Notes: generated by a model from the sequence alone, not told the origin. Positions 1 to 6,691 are shown, numbered from the stretch's first letter. The stretch is 10,740 nt of DNA from Terriglobia bacterium (GCA_030036915.1 JASHSC010000170.1:1-10740); one strand, 5' to 3'. Numbers and translations: made by a program.

Positions 1-2
1 TC

Positions 3-1025
3 CAGTTTTTTGCAGGATTGGCGCTTCTGGCCGCTGCGGCCGAGGGGTTAGTTCTGGCGCGGATCGCAATTGATCCATGGAAATTGGCCGCCTTGCTGGC
101 AAGTGTGGCGCTGGTGGTGGGGGCGTTCGTAGGATTGACGGACACGGCGTTCGTCCGCCAACTGCGTCACTGGGCCGTGGCGTCGAGTGCGCTTGCGGTC
201 GTGTTGCCCTTTCTGCTGCTCGTTCCTTACCTCATTTTCGGCCTGGGTACTCGAACTTTTTCGTTTGTTGCGCTCGGAAAACTGACAGCATATGTTGCGA
301 TTCCCACCTCGTTGTTGCTGCCGGACCGTTTGCATCACAGCGAATCCCTGACGTGGCGCGATGTGGTAGCCATGGTGGCGTTGGCGGTTCCGGTTTCGGC
401 GGGATGGTTGCAGGGAATTTGGGCGTGGCCACAGGATATTTATATTTTTCGACCGATTTTCTGCGTGCTGGTGGGCGGGTACGACTTTATGGTGGTGCGC
501 AACCTGGAGGGCGTGGGGTTTCGGCTGGTGTGGAGGTGGCGCGACGTCTCCGAGGCACTGCTTAACCTGCTGGCCTATGCACTGTTGGCGATTCCGCTCG
601 GCATCGCGCTGAGCTTCATTCATCCTCACGCCATGCGAGCGCTTGCGCGCGGGCCGATGTTCCAGGTCGCTTGGCTGGAAGACATCGCCCAGACGGTGCG
701 CCCCGCGATCAATTTCTTCCTCCTGTGGGTAGGAATCTATCTGACCGTGGCCATTCCTGAGGAATTGCTTTTCCGCGGAGTTCTCCAGAATATTTTGGTG
801 CGCACCATTCAAAAAGGACCGCGGGGACTTTACGGATTGCTGATCGCCTCTGTGGTGTTCGGGGCATCGCACCTGCACCACGCACCCGTCCCCAATTGGC
901 GCTACGCCATCATGGCGACTTTGGCGGGAATCTTCTATGGGAATGTCTACCGCACGCGCGGGCGCCTGTGCGCCTCCGCGCTCACTCACGCTCTCGTGGA
1001 TACGATTTGGCATTTTTGGTTCTAG
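3..1025 (+). CDS. CPBP family intramembrane glutamic endopeptidase (CAAX-type), 5' end outside window
   Basis: The product is a multi-pass membrane protein of the CPBP/Abi family. These proteases cleave within the membrane; members act in prenyl-protein processing, bacteriocin self-immunity or unknown roles. Numbering from the TTG at 18, all three family motifs are visible near the C-terminus: EELLFR at 248-253 (catalytic glutamate pair and arginine), FGASH at 281-285, and HALVD at 324-328. Many hydrophobic helices precede them. The frame stays open and hydrophobic (FFAGLALL) to the window edge, so the gene probably starts upstream and the TTG at 18 is not necessarily its start. No terminator is evident after the TAG stop. 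The next gene begins 150 bp downstream with its own ribosome binding site. The family call is firm, but the substrate is unknown. Confidence 0.9.
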   Translation, partial: QFFAGLALLAAAAEGLVLARIAIDPWKLAALLASVALVVGAFVGLTDTAFVRQLRHWAVASSALAVVLPFLLLVPYLIFGLGTRTFSFVALGKLTAYVAIPTSLLLPDRLHHSESLTWRDVVAMVALAVPVSAGWLQGIWAWPQDIYIFRPIFCVLVGGYDFMVVRNLEGVGFRLVWRWRDVSEALLNLLAYALLAIPLGIALSFIHPHAMRALARGPMFQVAWLEDIAQTVRPAINFFLLWVGIYLTVAIPEELLFRGVLQNILVRTIQKGPRGLYGLLIASVVFGASHLHHAPVPNWRYAIMATLAGIFYGNVYRTRGRLCASALTHALVDTIWHFWF

Positions 1026-1175
1026 GGAGTGCGATTGGTCAGTTTGCTCGATTCATGGTCGCCGGGGTCGGGGCTGCTGGAAGTTTGCAAGAGGGAAAAG
1101 TAGAATAGGCATGCTCGCAGGCTTCCTCAATGTCTAGGGGCGGCGAGGCGAAGATAAATTATAAGGAGTACGTCG

Positions 1176-1568
1176 ATGAAACGGCGTTTGATTTGCCTTT
1201 GCGTTGGGGTTTGGGTTTTCGCGGCGGCAGCGTCCGCGCCGGCGAAGGACAAGAAAGGCCCGTTGACAGGAACGTGGGAGTGCCAGGCTCACGGAGGCGC
1301 GCAAGGAGATATGGCCTTCACGCTCTTCCTGCAACAGAACAAGGAATCCGTGGCGGGAAGAATTTCGTCACCGATCGGCGGCACGGAAATCAGCTCCGGG
1401 ACTTTCAAGAAGAATATGCTGGAGATTGACATCGACACCCCACAAGGCAATTACGTCCTGCTGGCCAAGTTTAATAAGGGAGAACTCTCCGGCCATTGGT
1501 CCAACGACACCGAAAAAGGCGCCTGGGAGGGCAAGAAGAAATCCGATTCTATTAATAGCCAACCTTAA
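1176..1568 (+). CDS. small secreted protein of unknown function
   Basis: The ATG at 1176 is preceded by a good ribosome binding site (AAGGAG, about 7 nt upstream), which favours it over overlapping frames. The 130-residue product starts with a Sec signal peptide: MKRR, then a hydrophobic core, then a small-residue stretch ending AAASAPA near residue 23. The mature part is short and beta-rich. It has the alternating pattern GTWEC, FTLFLQQ, VAGRIS, ELSGHWS and GAWEGKK, which resembles small beta-barrel or lipocalin-like periplasmic proteins that begin with GTW and end with a GxW strand. A single cysteine lies in GTWEC, and there is no lipobox. I do not recognise a named family, and nothing nearby points to a role. 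Export is well supported; function is not. Confidence 0.78.
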   Translation: MKRRLICLCVGVWVFAAAASAPAKDKKGPLTGTWECQAHGGAQGDMAFTLFLQQNKESVAGRISSPIGGTEISSGTFKKNMLEIDIDTPQGNYVLLAKFNKGELSGHWSNDTEKGAWEGKKKSDSINSQP

Positions 1569-1698
1569 ATTAAGCGTTCAGGAGGCTGAACGAAAGCGGG
1601 ATTGTTCGACGGTAGGCCGTGGGAAGGTGACAAATCAGACAGAGTTTTTAGTTAACATAACATAACTTATCAGACGTTAAGAGCACCCCCTTAAGTCT

Positions 1699-1719
1699 CG
1701 CGAAAAACCGTTTTTTGCG
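1699..1719. terminator. short hairpin between convergent genes, possible bidirectional terminator
   Basis: Nine bases (CGCGAAAAA) pair with TTTTTTGCG across a CCG loop, with one G-T wobble. The hairpin lies between the + strand secreted-protein gene ending at 1568 and the - strand membrane-protein gene ending at 1752, where a shared terminator would be expected. The A/T tracts are in the stem itself, so it is not a textbook GC-stem plus U-tail terminator. Confidence 0.35.
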
Positions 1720-1751
1720 GTTTATCCACCTTTCAGGTTCTGCCCTTCTCA

Positions 1752-2294
1752 CTATCCTGCCGCTTGATTTTCCGGTTCCGGAGGGAGACGTCGTTGGAAA
1801 GCGGCGGCGAGTAATCCAACACCGGTAAGCCAAGCCACCGGCATCATGATCGACATGGCGAGCTGCGCAAACACGATGAACATCAGGGCGGCTCCGCCCA
1901 AAGTCAGCGCACAGCTTCGCCGAAATAATCCGCTGAGCCCCAGCCATGCCGCAAGGAGCGTGCCGCCCGCGAGGCTCACGAGCCGCCATGCCGCCCGACT
2001 TCGGGTCTCGGTCGTCGCTGAGAAGCCGTTCGCACAGGGATTCCGTCCATCACGTCCCGGCGGAGACTCGGGCGTGGTATAGAAATCTACGCGGGCTACG
2101 CCCCATTGGAGACAGGGATCTGAAAACTCACGTTGCGTAACAATGACTAACCGAATCGCCACCAGACTCATAGCAAGTGCGCCCAGGATGGCAACCCCCG
2201 CGCAGCCCCACATCAGGAATCGGCGCCGGCTGCGGCCAAGGCTCAGTCCGATCAGAATGCCGACGGTCCACCACATTGTTATGCCCAGCAGCAT
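1752..2294 (-). CDS. hypothetical integral membrane protein
   Basis: This 180-residue protein has about four hydrophobic segments. Two lie near the N-terminus (about residues 2-20 and 28-50), then comes a polar loop of about 55 residues containing two cysteines, and two more lie at about 102-120 and 128-165. The C-terminal tail is short and charged. The start at 2294 has an AGAAGG ribosome binding site 5 nt upstream. That site lies in the 12-bp gap after the stop of the SDR gene, so the two are very likely co-transcribed. A second ATG at codon 7 is possible. I recognise no family. It is the last gene of the leftward run. Confidence 0.68.
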   Translation of the reverse strand: MLLGITMWWTVGILIGLSLGRSRRRFLMWGCAGVAILGALAMSLVAIRLVIVTQREFSDPCLQWGVARVDFYTTPESPPGRDGRNPCANGFSATTETRSRAAWRLVSLAGGTLLAAWLGLSGLFRRSCALTLGGAALMFIVFAQLAMSIMMPVAWLTGVGLLAAAFQRRLPPEPENQAAG

Positions 2295-2306
2295 GGTACC
2301 TTCTGA

Positions 2307-3251
2307 TCACGACATCGCGCCGGCCCTGCTGCGTTCCCCAAAATGCCGGCTGAGCTCAGACGCATAGCGCACGCCCAGCAGATGCGCGTGGCGGCGTGAC
2401 CATTCGCTCAGACGCGTCGTCCCCGTTGGCGAACTCTTTGAAACCAGTAGTCCGGCCATCAAGCCCTTGACTTCCTCTTTAGTCAGAATGATGTCGTGAA
2501 CAAACCACCCGACCACTTGGGACAGGAAAAGCGCCACGGTGGGCGGCATGTCAACGATCTGGGCGCGGCTGCCCACGCGATCGGCAATCAGGCAGACCAA
2601 TTCGCGGAACGAATAAACCTCCGGCCCCACGGCATCGATGACTGTGTTGGACTCTTCGCGCCCCGCAGTGACGGCCAGTTCCGCCACGTCCACCACGTAG
2701 ACGGGCTGCAACGGATAATTTCCATCTCCGGGAACCGCAAAGACCGGGCAGCGCCTCAACAGCCAGGCGATGTTGTTGATCAGAATTCCCTCGACCCCGA
2801 AGATGACCGTCGGCCGAAGGATGGCGTAGGAAATTCCCGAATCGGCGATTAGCCGCTCGACTTCAGCCTTTCCGCGAAAGTACCCGAGTGAGGAATTCTC
2901 CGAGGAATTGGTAATGCTGATGTGAACGATTCGCCTCACGCCTGCTTCGCGCGCGGCCGCGATGAGCGTGCGTGAATTCTTCACAGCTTTTTCGTAGCTT
3001 GTTTCATCGTGAGGAAACCGCACCCAGTAAGTGTTGTAGAGCGTCGCGGCGCCGCGCAGGCTCTCAACCAAATCTTGAGGCTCTGAGAACCCGAGCGGAC
3101 GCACCTCAACGTGGCCGTTGAACGAAGTGGATAATCGCGGATGCCCGGTGAGCGTTCTGACTCCCCGGCCCAGCGCCAGCAGCCGCCGGGTGATGTACTT
3201 GCCCGTGTACCCAAACGCGCCGGTCACTACGTCGAATTCCCTGCCCGCCAT
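2307..3251 (-). CDS. NAD(P)-binding atypical short-chain dehydrogenase/reductase (NmrA/NDUFA9-like)
   Basis: The 314-residue protein opens with a Rossmann fold glycine motif, TGAFGYTG (G11, G14, G17), the TGxxGxxG form of atypical SDRs. An ILRPTVIFG segment (about 144-152) is typical of NDUFA9-like and NmrA-like epimerases. A YFRGK motif (Y124, K128) fits the active-site YxxxK, with ISITNSS (111-117) supplying candidate serines. Such proteins act on sugar-nucleotide or isoprenoid substrates or serve as NAD(P)H sensors; the substrate here cannot be read from sequence. The start at 3251 has a near-perfect Shine-Dalgarno (AAAGGAGGT, 7 nt spacing). The small membrane-protein gene at 1752-2294 follows after 12 bp. 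Upstream there is a 592-bp gap, so this pair probably has its own promoter. The family call is confident. Confidence 0.88.
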   Translation of the reverse strand: MAGREFDVVTGAFGYTGKYITRRLLALGRGVRTLTGHPRLSTSFNGHVEVRPLGFSEPQDLVESLRGAATLYNTYWVRFPHDETSYEKAVKNSRTLIAAAREAGVRRIVHISITNSSENSSLGYFRGKAEVERLIADSGISYAILRPTVIFGVEGILINNIAWLLRRCPVFAVPGDGNYPLQPVYVVDVAELAVTAGREESNTVIDAVGPEVYSFRELVCLIADRVGSRAQIVDMPPTVALFLSQVVGWFVHDIILTKEEVKGLMAGLLVSKSSPTGTTRLSEWSRRHAHLLGVRYASELSRHFGERSRAGAMS

Positions 3252-3269
3252 GGCAGACCTCCTTTCAAA

Positions 3270-3398
3270 TCAGCCCTGGGCCGCGGGCAACAATTCCAAC
3301 CCGCGTGTGGAACCTGTCCTCGCGCCTTCCACTAGGTCGCCCATTTCAACCCGGCGAATATCGCCACGCACACAAGCCACATGAATGCCCAGGGCTGA
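3270..3398. repeat. 129-bp segment bounded by an 11-bp perfect inverted repeat
   Basis: TCAGCCCTGGG at 3270-3280 is exactly inverted at 3388-3398, just upstream of the SDR gene. The repeat flanks a segment with no convincing gene. It may be the ends of a small mobile palindromic element or a long-range mRNA stem in the SDR leader. Nothing else supports either reading. The stretch from 3399 to 3575 holds nothing I can identify apart from whatever promoter drives the SDR pair. Confidence 0.35.
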
Positions 3399-3575
3399 AG
3401 GACGCTGCGAAGTGTCAACGCAGTTGCCAGGAGAAGCACCCCAGGCGCCCAGGAAATTCGAATTCCTGCCGACCCGGATGATTGCGTGCGGCTTGTTGCC
3501 ATAGTCCGCTCTGTCCCTTGGGGCTTTTGGCCCGCGACAGCTCATGAAAAGACCCCATCCGATCCCGCCCATCCG

Positions 3576-3700
3576 GGGTAGTGGATCAGTTTGATTTCCG
3601 TAGGGGCAGGGCTTGTCCCTGCCCTTTTCCGCCGCCATGCTGCGGCAGGGCGCCCGCGAGGGGTGCCCCTACGCCGAAATTCCGAATTGACCCACTGCCC
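3576..3700. repeat. MITE-like palindromic element with long imperfect terminal inverted repeats
   Basis: The left end (GTAGTGGATCAGTTTGATTT, then CCGTAGGGGCA) is mirrored on the opposite strand by GCAGTGGGTCAATTCGGAAT followed by TTCGGCGTAGGGGCA. This gives imperfect terminal repeats of about 33 bp. The centre contains a further palindrome (GGGCAGGG...CCCTGCCC). The 125-bp element has no coding capacity. Its GTAGGGGCA core recurs in the repeat at 5537-5650. No clear target-site duplication was seen. Confidence 0.7.
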
Positions 3701-3711
3701 TGGTGGGACCA

Positions 3712-3766
3712 CCTTCTCCCCTCGGGAGAAGGGTGGAATGGTTTTCCCTCTCCGAGGGGAGAGGGT
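3712..3766. repeat. REP-like pair of CTCTCCCC hairpins
   Basis: Two hairpins lie side by side: CTTCTCCC/GGGAGAAG (3713-3731) and CCCTCTCC/GGAGAGGG (3746-3765). The spacer contains GGTTTTCC. The same CCCTCTCC...GGAGAGGG sequence with an adjacent AAAA or TTTT tract recurs at 7228-7382, and a related form lies at 4722-4800. This identifies a dispersed repeat family. A role as transcription terminator for the gene ending at 3844 is possible but not shown. Confidence 0.65.
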
Positions 3767-3843
3767 AGCGGCCATGCGCCAGCTCGCAACTCGACACTGC
3801 ACTGGCCTGGGCGATACGAAACTCAGGCTTGTTGCAAGTGTTT

Positions 3844-4251
3844 TCATCTCACCACTCCCAACGCCGCAATTGAAAAAACCACGGCGAGCGACACGGTCGC
3901 GAAGGTGTAAGCAACATCACCCGGGCGGTGAAGCGCCCGAGTTTCGCGGTCGTAAAAACCGAATTGCAGAATGACGCGCAGCAGCCAGAAAATTCCCAGG
4001 AAACCGCTCAGTGCGCGGCCCAGCGATGAGCCGCCCGCAAGATCGTGCGCGAAAAAAAAGCACAGGCCGCTAAACCCCAGAAGCACCAGAACCATGTAGA
4101 TGGAATGCACCACGAAAACCTGGCGCACGATGGGCGAGAGCTTGACGAGGTTTTCGCGGTAATGGAAAATTCCCGGCACCCAGAAGTTCGAAATGGCAAT
4201 GGACAAGTGCACTGCTCCGGCGATCCAAATCAATGGAACCATGATTTTCAT
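3844..4251 (-). CDS. small four-helix membrane protein of unknown function
   Basis: The start at 4251 (MKIMVPLIWIAG) has a strong GAAGGAG ribosome binding site about 8 nt upstream, so it is preferred over a longer reading from 4296 that would add 15 polar residues. The 135-residue protein has four hydrophobic segments, at about 4-22, 45-72, 80-98 and 112-133. Conserved-looking features include an early histidine (AGAVHLSIA), HSIYM in the second helix, and YDRETR in a cytoplasmic loop. Its ATG overlaps the TGA of the upstream DCC/DUF393 frame (ATGA), which suggests translational coupling. I recognise no named family. The pairing with a DCC protein and a GbsR-type regulator hints at a small redox or stress unit, but that is inference. 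Confidence 0.78.
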   Translation of the reverse strand: MKIMVPLIWIAGAVHLSIAISNFWVPGIFHYRENLVKLSPIVRQVFVVHSIYMVLVLLGFSGLCFFFAHDLAGGSSLGRALSGFLGIFWLLRVILQFGFYDRETRALHRPGDVAYTFATVSLAVVFSIAALGVVR

Positions 4252-4703
4252 TGGATTCTCTCCTTCCCTGCGGCTTGCGGCTTTCTGACAGGGCAAGAAC
4301 CGCTTTGACCTGTAGTGCGGGTGTCCCCACCCGCGATGGGAACGCGGCTGAGGACACCCGTGCTACAGTAACGGTGCTCCGCGATTCGCGCATAAGCAAA
4401 GCGCAACACCGGCATGGCAAATGGAATTCTGCCGGCAATAATCAGGACCCACGCCCACCACGGGCGCAAACGCACGCTCAGCGTGCGGGACATGTAAACC
4501 AGCGCGTCTGCACCGCCCATCAGGCGGCCGTCGACGGTGAGGACGCGCATTTCCGAGAGTAGGAGTTCTTCGGGCATGTTCAGATTGGCGCGCACCCAGG
4601 GCGATTGCAGCGGCTCCGGGCGGAAGCCGCCCGCTTCGAGCGTCCCCCGAGCGCGCGCCATCAGGCCCGTGCAAAACGAGCACGAGGCGTCATAGAGGAC
4701 CCA
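4248..4703 (-). CDS. DCC family (DUF393) thiol-disulfide oxidoreductase-like protein, start codon missing and C-terminus repeat-derived
   Basis: The frame encodes WVLYDASCSFCTGL at its upstream end. This is the YDxxCxxC signature of DCC proteins, with cysteine codons at 4682-4680 and 4673-4671. The body fits the family: VLTVDGRLMGGADAL, a PWWAWVL hydrophobic segment, then RFAYARIAEHRY. DCC proteins are predicted thioredoxin-like redox proteins. The first ATG in frame is at 4661, downstream of both cysteines. The frame is open further upstream to a TAA near 4911, but I find no ATG, GTG or TTG there, only repeat sequence from about 4722. At the other end, the codons after HRY read into the palindromic repeat 4310-4368, and the frame ends at a TGA overlapping the next gene's ATG. 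The gene may be decayed, or may use a rare start codon. Confidence 0.7.
   Translation of the reverse strand, partial: WVLYDASCSFCTGLMARARGTLEAGGFRPEPLQSPWVRANLNMPEELLLSEMRVLTVDGRLMGGADALVYMSRTLSVRLRPWWAWVLIIAGRIPFAMPVLRFAYARIAEHRYCSTGVLSRVPIAGGDTRTTGQSGSCPVRKPQAAGKERIQ
4310..4368. repeat. 59-bp palindromic interspersed repeat inside the DCC reading frame
   Basis: CTGTAGTGCGGGTGTCC at 4310-4326 is inverted at 4352-4368 with two mismatches in 17. An inner hairpin, CCGCG/CGCGG, lies at 4331-4347. It differs in sequence from the other repeats in the window. In the - strand reading frame it supplies the codons for CSTGVLSRVPIAGG and what follows, so it forms the C-terminal tail of the DCC frame. 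Confidence 0.7.
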
Positions 4704-4721
4704 GCCTTGCGCAACCCGGCA

Positions 4722-4800
4722 AAACCCCTCACCCCGACTCCTCTCCCCCTCTTCCCTCTCCTCGAGATAGAGGGAAAAGGGGTGGATAGGTGCTGTGGCC
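4722..4800. repeat. degenerate CTCTCCCC/GAGGGAAAA repeat upstream of the DCC gene
   Basis: The stretch begins with ACCCCTCACCCC and continues through pyrimidine-rich CTCTCCCC and CTTCCCTCTCC to AGAGGGAAAAGGGGTGGA. These are the building blocks of the element at 7228-7382 (ACCCCTCACC end, CCCTCTCC, GAGGGAAAA). It starts about 19 bp upstream of the first recognisable DCC codon, where the native start codon would be expected. Confidence 0.55.
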
Positions 4801-4866
4801 GGCGCCGCCTCCCCAGGGGAATGGGAGGAGGAGTCAGGCCGTGATAAGGTCGGCGTAGCTGTTGTG

Positions 4867-4880
4867 TCAGTTATTTCTGT
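4867..4880. promoter_or_regulatory. candidate operator, CAG-N6-CTG palindrome upstream of the DCC gene
   Basis: TCAGTTATTTCTGT matches the site at 5474-5487 (TCAGTAATTTCTGA) at 12 of 14 positions. It lies in an A/T-rich stretch between the stop of the GbsR-type regulator and the DCC gene, with a second CTG-N6-CAG half-site arrangement at 4886-4897. It could let the regulator control the downstream genes. No strong promoter was recognised over it. Confidence 0.45.
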
Positions 4881-4910
4881 ATTTACTGAAATATCAGAAC
4901 AAAAATTTTT

Positions 4911-5465
4911 TTACTCCCCGCCCTCAGCGCCCGACGGGCGCGACCGCAGAAGCTTCCGCACCCTGCCTTGCGCCGAAAGTAGGCCGCGAATCGTCCCCGT
5001 CGGCAATTTCGAAACCTGGGTATAGAGCGAGGTCACCATTTCGACGAATTCCAGCGTGGCCTTCAGGCGCGCTCGCTTCTCGACCTCGGCTGCTCCCTTC
5101 CCTTCCATATCCCGCAGGCATTCGCGTAAAACGTTGACGGTGGGGTCGATTTCCCGGCGCTTGCGCTCGTCCAGAATCACACGCGCCATCTCCCATACGT
5201 CCTTGGTGGCCTGGTAGTGTTCGCGCCGGTCACCCAACAGGTGAATCGCCCGCACGATTCCCCAGCTCTCGAGCTCCTTCAGACTGGTGCTGACGTTCGA
5301 ACGCGCAATGGAGAGCGTTCCGGCAATGTCCTCCGCATTCAGGGGTTGCGGGGAAAGATAGAGCAGGGCGTGAATTTGCGCCACCGTGCGGTTCACGCCC
5401 CAGCGGGTGCCCATTTCGCCCCAGTGGAGGATGAATTTCTCGGTGATGGGATCAAGGGTCGGCAT
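4911..5465 (-). CDS. GbsR/MarR family winged-helix transcriptional regulator
   Basis: The 184-residue protein has a MarR-like winged helix-turn-helix at about residues 26-88. The helix-turn-helix is LNAEDIAGTLSIARSNVSTS (42-61), followed by LKELESWGIV and the wing GDRREHY (78-84). The N-terminal FILHWGEMGTRWGVNRTVAQ and the long helical C-terminal part (about 88-170, DERKRREIDP...) fit the GbsR subgroup rather than short MarR proteins. GbsR of Bacillus senses choline, but many relatives have unknown ligands. The start at 5465 has only a weak ribosome binding site, and the 5' leader is predicted to be about 24 nt. The promoter carries palindromes that are likely autoregulatory operators. The DCC and membrane-protein genes follow in the same direction and are plausible targets. 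The family call is confident; the effector is unknown. Confidence 0.88.
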   Translation of the reverse strand: MPTLDPITEKFILHWGEMGTRWGVNRTVAQIHALLYLSPQPLNAEDIAGTLSIARSNVSTSLKELESWGIVRAIHLLGDRREHYQATKDVWEMARVILDERKRREIDPTVNVLRECLRDMEGKGAAEVEKRARLKATLEFVEMVTSLYTQVSKLPTGTIRGLLSAQGRVRKLLRSRPSGAEGGE

Positions 5466-5473
5466 AAGTCACA

Positions 5474-5505
5474 TCAGTAATTTCTGACATGACAGAATAT
5501 ACTGT
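5474..5505 (-). promoter_or_regulatory. two candidate operators at the GbsR-type regulator promoter
   Basis: Two 14-bp imperfect palindromes share a CAG-N6-CTG core: TCAGTAATTTCTGA (5474-5487) and ACAGAATATACTGT (5492-5505). Their centres are 18 bp apart. The second covers the -10 box exactly and the first covers the predicted transcript start and leader, so binding would block transcription. This fits negative autoregulation, which is common for the MarR superfamily. Confidence 0.6.
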
Positions 5506-5524
5506 AATTCCTGCCTGTTGTCAA
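5496..5524 (-). promoter_or_regulatory. promoter of the GbsR-type regulator gene
   Basis: Reading leftward, a consensus -35 box TTGACA (5524-5519) and a -10 box TATATT (5501-5496) are separated by exactly 17 bp. The transcript would begin near 5489, about 24 nt before the ATG. It is the closest match to a sigma-70 promoter in the window. Confidence 0.75.
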
Positions 5525-5536
5525 GATATTTTTTAG

Positions 5537-5650
5537 GCGGTCGGCAGGGGCAGGCTCGGCCTGCAGTCAAAAGCCTTTGGGCGATGGGCCGTGGGTGCCC
5601 TTGCCGTATCCGCGGCCAAGGGCAGACACAAGGCCTGCCCCTACGACCGC
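5537..5650. repeat. MITE-like palindromic element with GCGGTCG...AGGGGCAGGC ends
   Basis: The left end GCGGTCGGCAGGGGCAGGC is inverted at the right end as GCGGTCGTAGGGGCAGGCC, identical except for a small indel. An inner palindrome pairs TGCCCTTG with CAAGGGCA. The 114-bp element fills most of the space between the permease stop (5673) and the regulator promoter (-35 at 5524). It shares the TAGGGGCA core with the element at 3576-3700, so the two are probably related. Confidence 0.7.
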
Positions 5651-5672
5651 ATTTTGCTATCGCCACGGTGCT

Positions 5673-6617
5673 TCACGCCTGGCGTTCTTCGGCGGGACGA
5701 AAAACCTGGGTCAGAATGACGCCCGCGGAGACCAATACAATGCCCGCCAGCATCAATCCGTTTAGAAATTCGTGCAGCACGAAGTGGGCGAACAGCGTGG
5801 CCACGAGTGGCGTTAAGGAGGAAAACGCGTAGACGCGTGCCACGGCCATCAGGCGCAGCGCCGTGAACATGCAGTAGGTGGCCACGACTCCGGAAAGCAC
5901 TCCGCTCGCCAGGAGTTCCAGCATGGCCCGGCCTGCGGCGGCCTGCAACGTGACAAACTGGCCCGCGACGATCAACCCCAAGACCGCCACAATGACGCTG
6001 GTAAAAAACTGAAGGAAAATCGCCACCGACTGGTGAGCGCCTCGCAATTGGCCATAGCGCCACAGCACTCCCGAGACCCCGTACGTCAGGGCCGTCGTTA
6101 GAACCAGCGGAATGGCCAAGTACCATTGCGAAGAAATCGGCTGGCCGCGCAACTGTCCGTAAGAAAGCCCGACCAAGCCGACAAAAATGAGCAGCACCCC
6201 GGCGAGAGCGTAACGATGGATGCGCTCGCCCAAGAAAATCCAGGCGATCAGCGTGCCCCAGATCACATAGGTCTCCTGCACGGGCACGGTGATGACGACG
6301 CCGCCCAAGACCATCGCCAGGTAGTACAGAAAGAGCCCGACGGTAGAAATCACGCCCGCCGTCACAAAGGCCAGAATGGGGCGCAGGCCGATGTATTGTG
6401 GCGAACGGGGCCGCAATTGGCCGAGCGTCCGATGCCTAGCCATCAGGATGATGCCCTGCGCCAGGCTGGGCAATCCTCTGAACAGCGGACCGATGAACGG
6501 GCCGGAAAGCTTCACCGCCAGGTCGTCAAAAATGTTGGCCGATGCGTAGCCCAGAGCAGTACCCAACGCCCAGGGTTCGCCACGGCGGTGCGCGTTTTGC
6601 GAGGAATCGCCTTCCAT
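5673..6617 (-). CDS. EamA/DMT superfamily permease
   Basis: The chosen start at 6617 (MEGDSSQNAH) gives 314 residues, the usual length for a ten-helix drug/metabolite transporter made of two EamA repeats. Repeat one ends with the typical VPVQETYVIWGTLIAWIFLGERI and AGVLLIFVGLVGLSYG segments; repeat two contains LTPLVATLFAHFVLHEF and LAGIVLVSAGVI. An in-frame extension to 6722 would add 35 residues, but it would run across a TATAAT box at 6666-6661, so the shorter start is favoured. The ribosome binding site is weak (GGGAAAG, very close to the ATG). DMT members export or import metabolites including amino acids, nucleotide sugars and riboflavin (RibN, ImpX). The substrate is unknown here. The gene diverges from an FMN riboswitch, which makes flavin transport worth considering, but the riboswitch is on the other transcript. 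Confidence 0.87.
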   Translation of the reverse strand: MEGDSSQNAHRRGEPWALGTALGYASANIFDDLAVKLSGPFIGPLFRGLPSLAQGIILMARHRTLGQLRPRSPQYIGLRPILAFVTAGVISTVGLFLYYLAMVLGGVVITVPVQETYVIWGTLIAWIFLGERIHRYALAGVLLIFVGLVGLSYGQLRGQPISSQWYLAIPLVLTTALTYGVSGVLWRYGQLRGAHQSVAIFLQFFTSVIVAVLGLIVAGQFVTLQAAAGRAMLELLASGVLSGVVATYCMFTALRLMAVARVYAFSSLTPLVATLFAHFVLHEFLNGLMLAGIVLVSAGVILTQVFRPAEERQA

Positions 6618-6660
6618 GCTTTCCCGTTTCCAGAGTACAGCGTTTGACGAAAGATCAGAG

Positions 6661-6691
6661 ATTATATCTGTTGCACAGCGCCTTTCGGCAA
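6661..6691 (-). promoter_or_regulatory. candidate promoter of the EamA/DMT permease gene
   Basis: A perfect -10 box, TATAAT, lies at 6666-6661 on the - strand. A TTGCCG -35-like hexamer lies 19 bp upstream, which is longer than ideal. The transcript would start about 35-40 nt before the ATG at 6617. Confidence 0.5.

Noticed and set aside
48..1013. Long - strand open frame opposite the CPBP protease
   Set aside because: Its translation is rich in R, Q, H and P with no recognisable domain, while the + strand frame carries all CPBP motifs.
3270..3638. - strand open frame of 122 codons in the gap upstream of the SDR gene
   Set aside because: It runs across the MITE-like element and the inverted repeat, has no ribosome binding site, and its product resembles no protein family.
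6126..6647. + strand open frame of 173 codons
   Set aside because: It is antisense to the permease helices, and the product is glutamine/arginine-rich with no domain.
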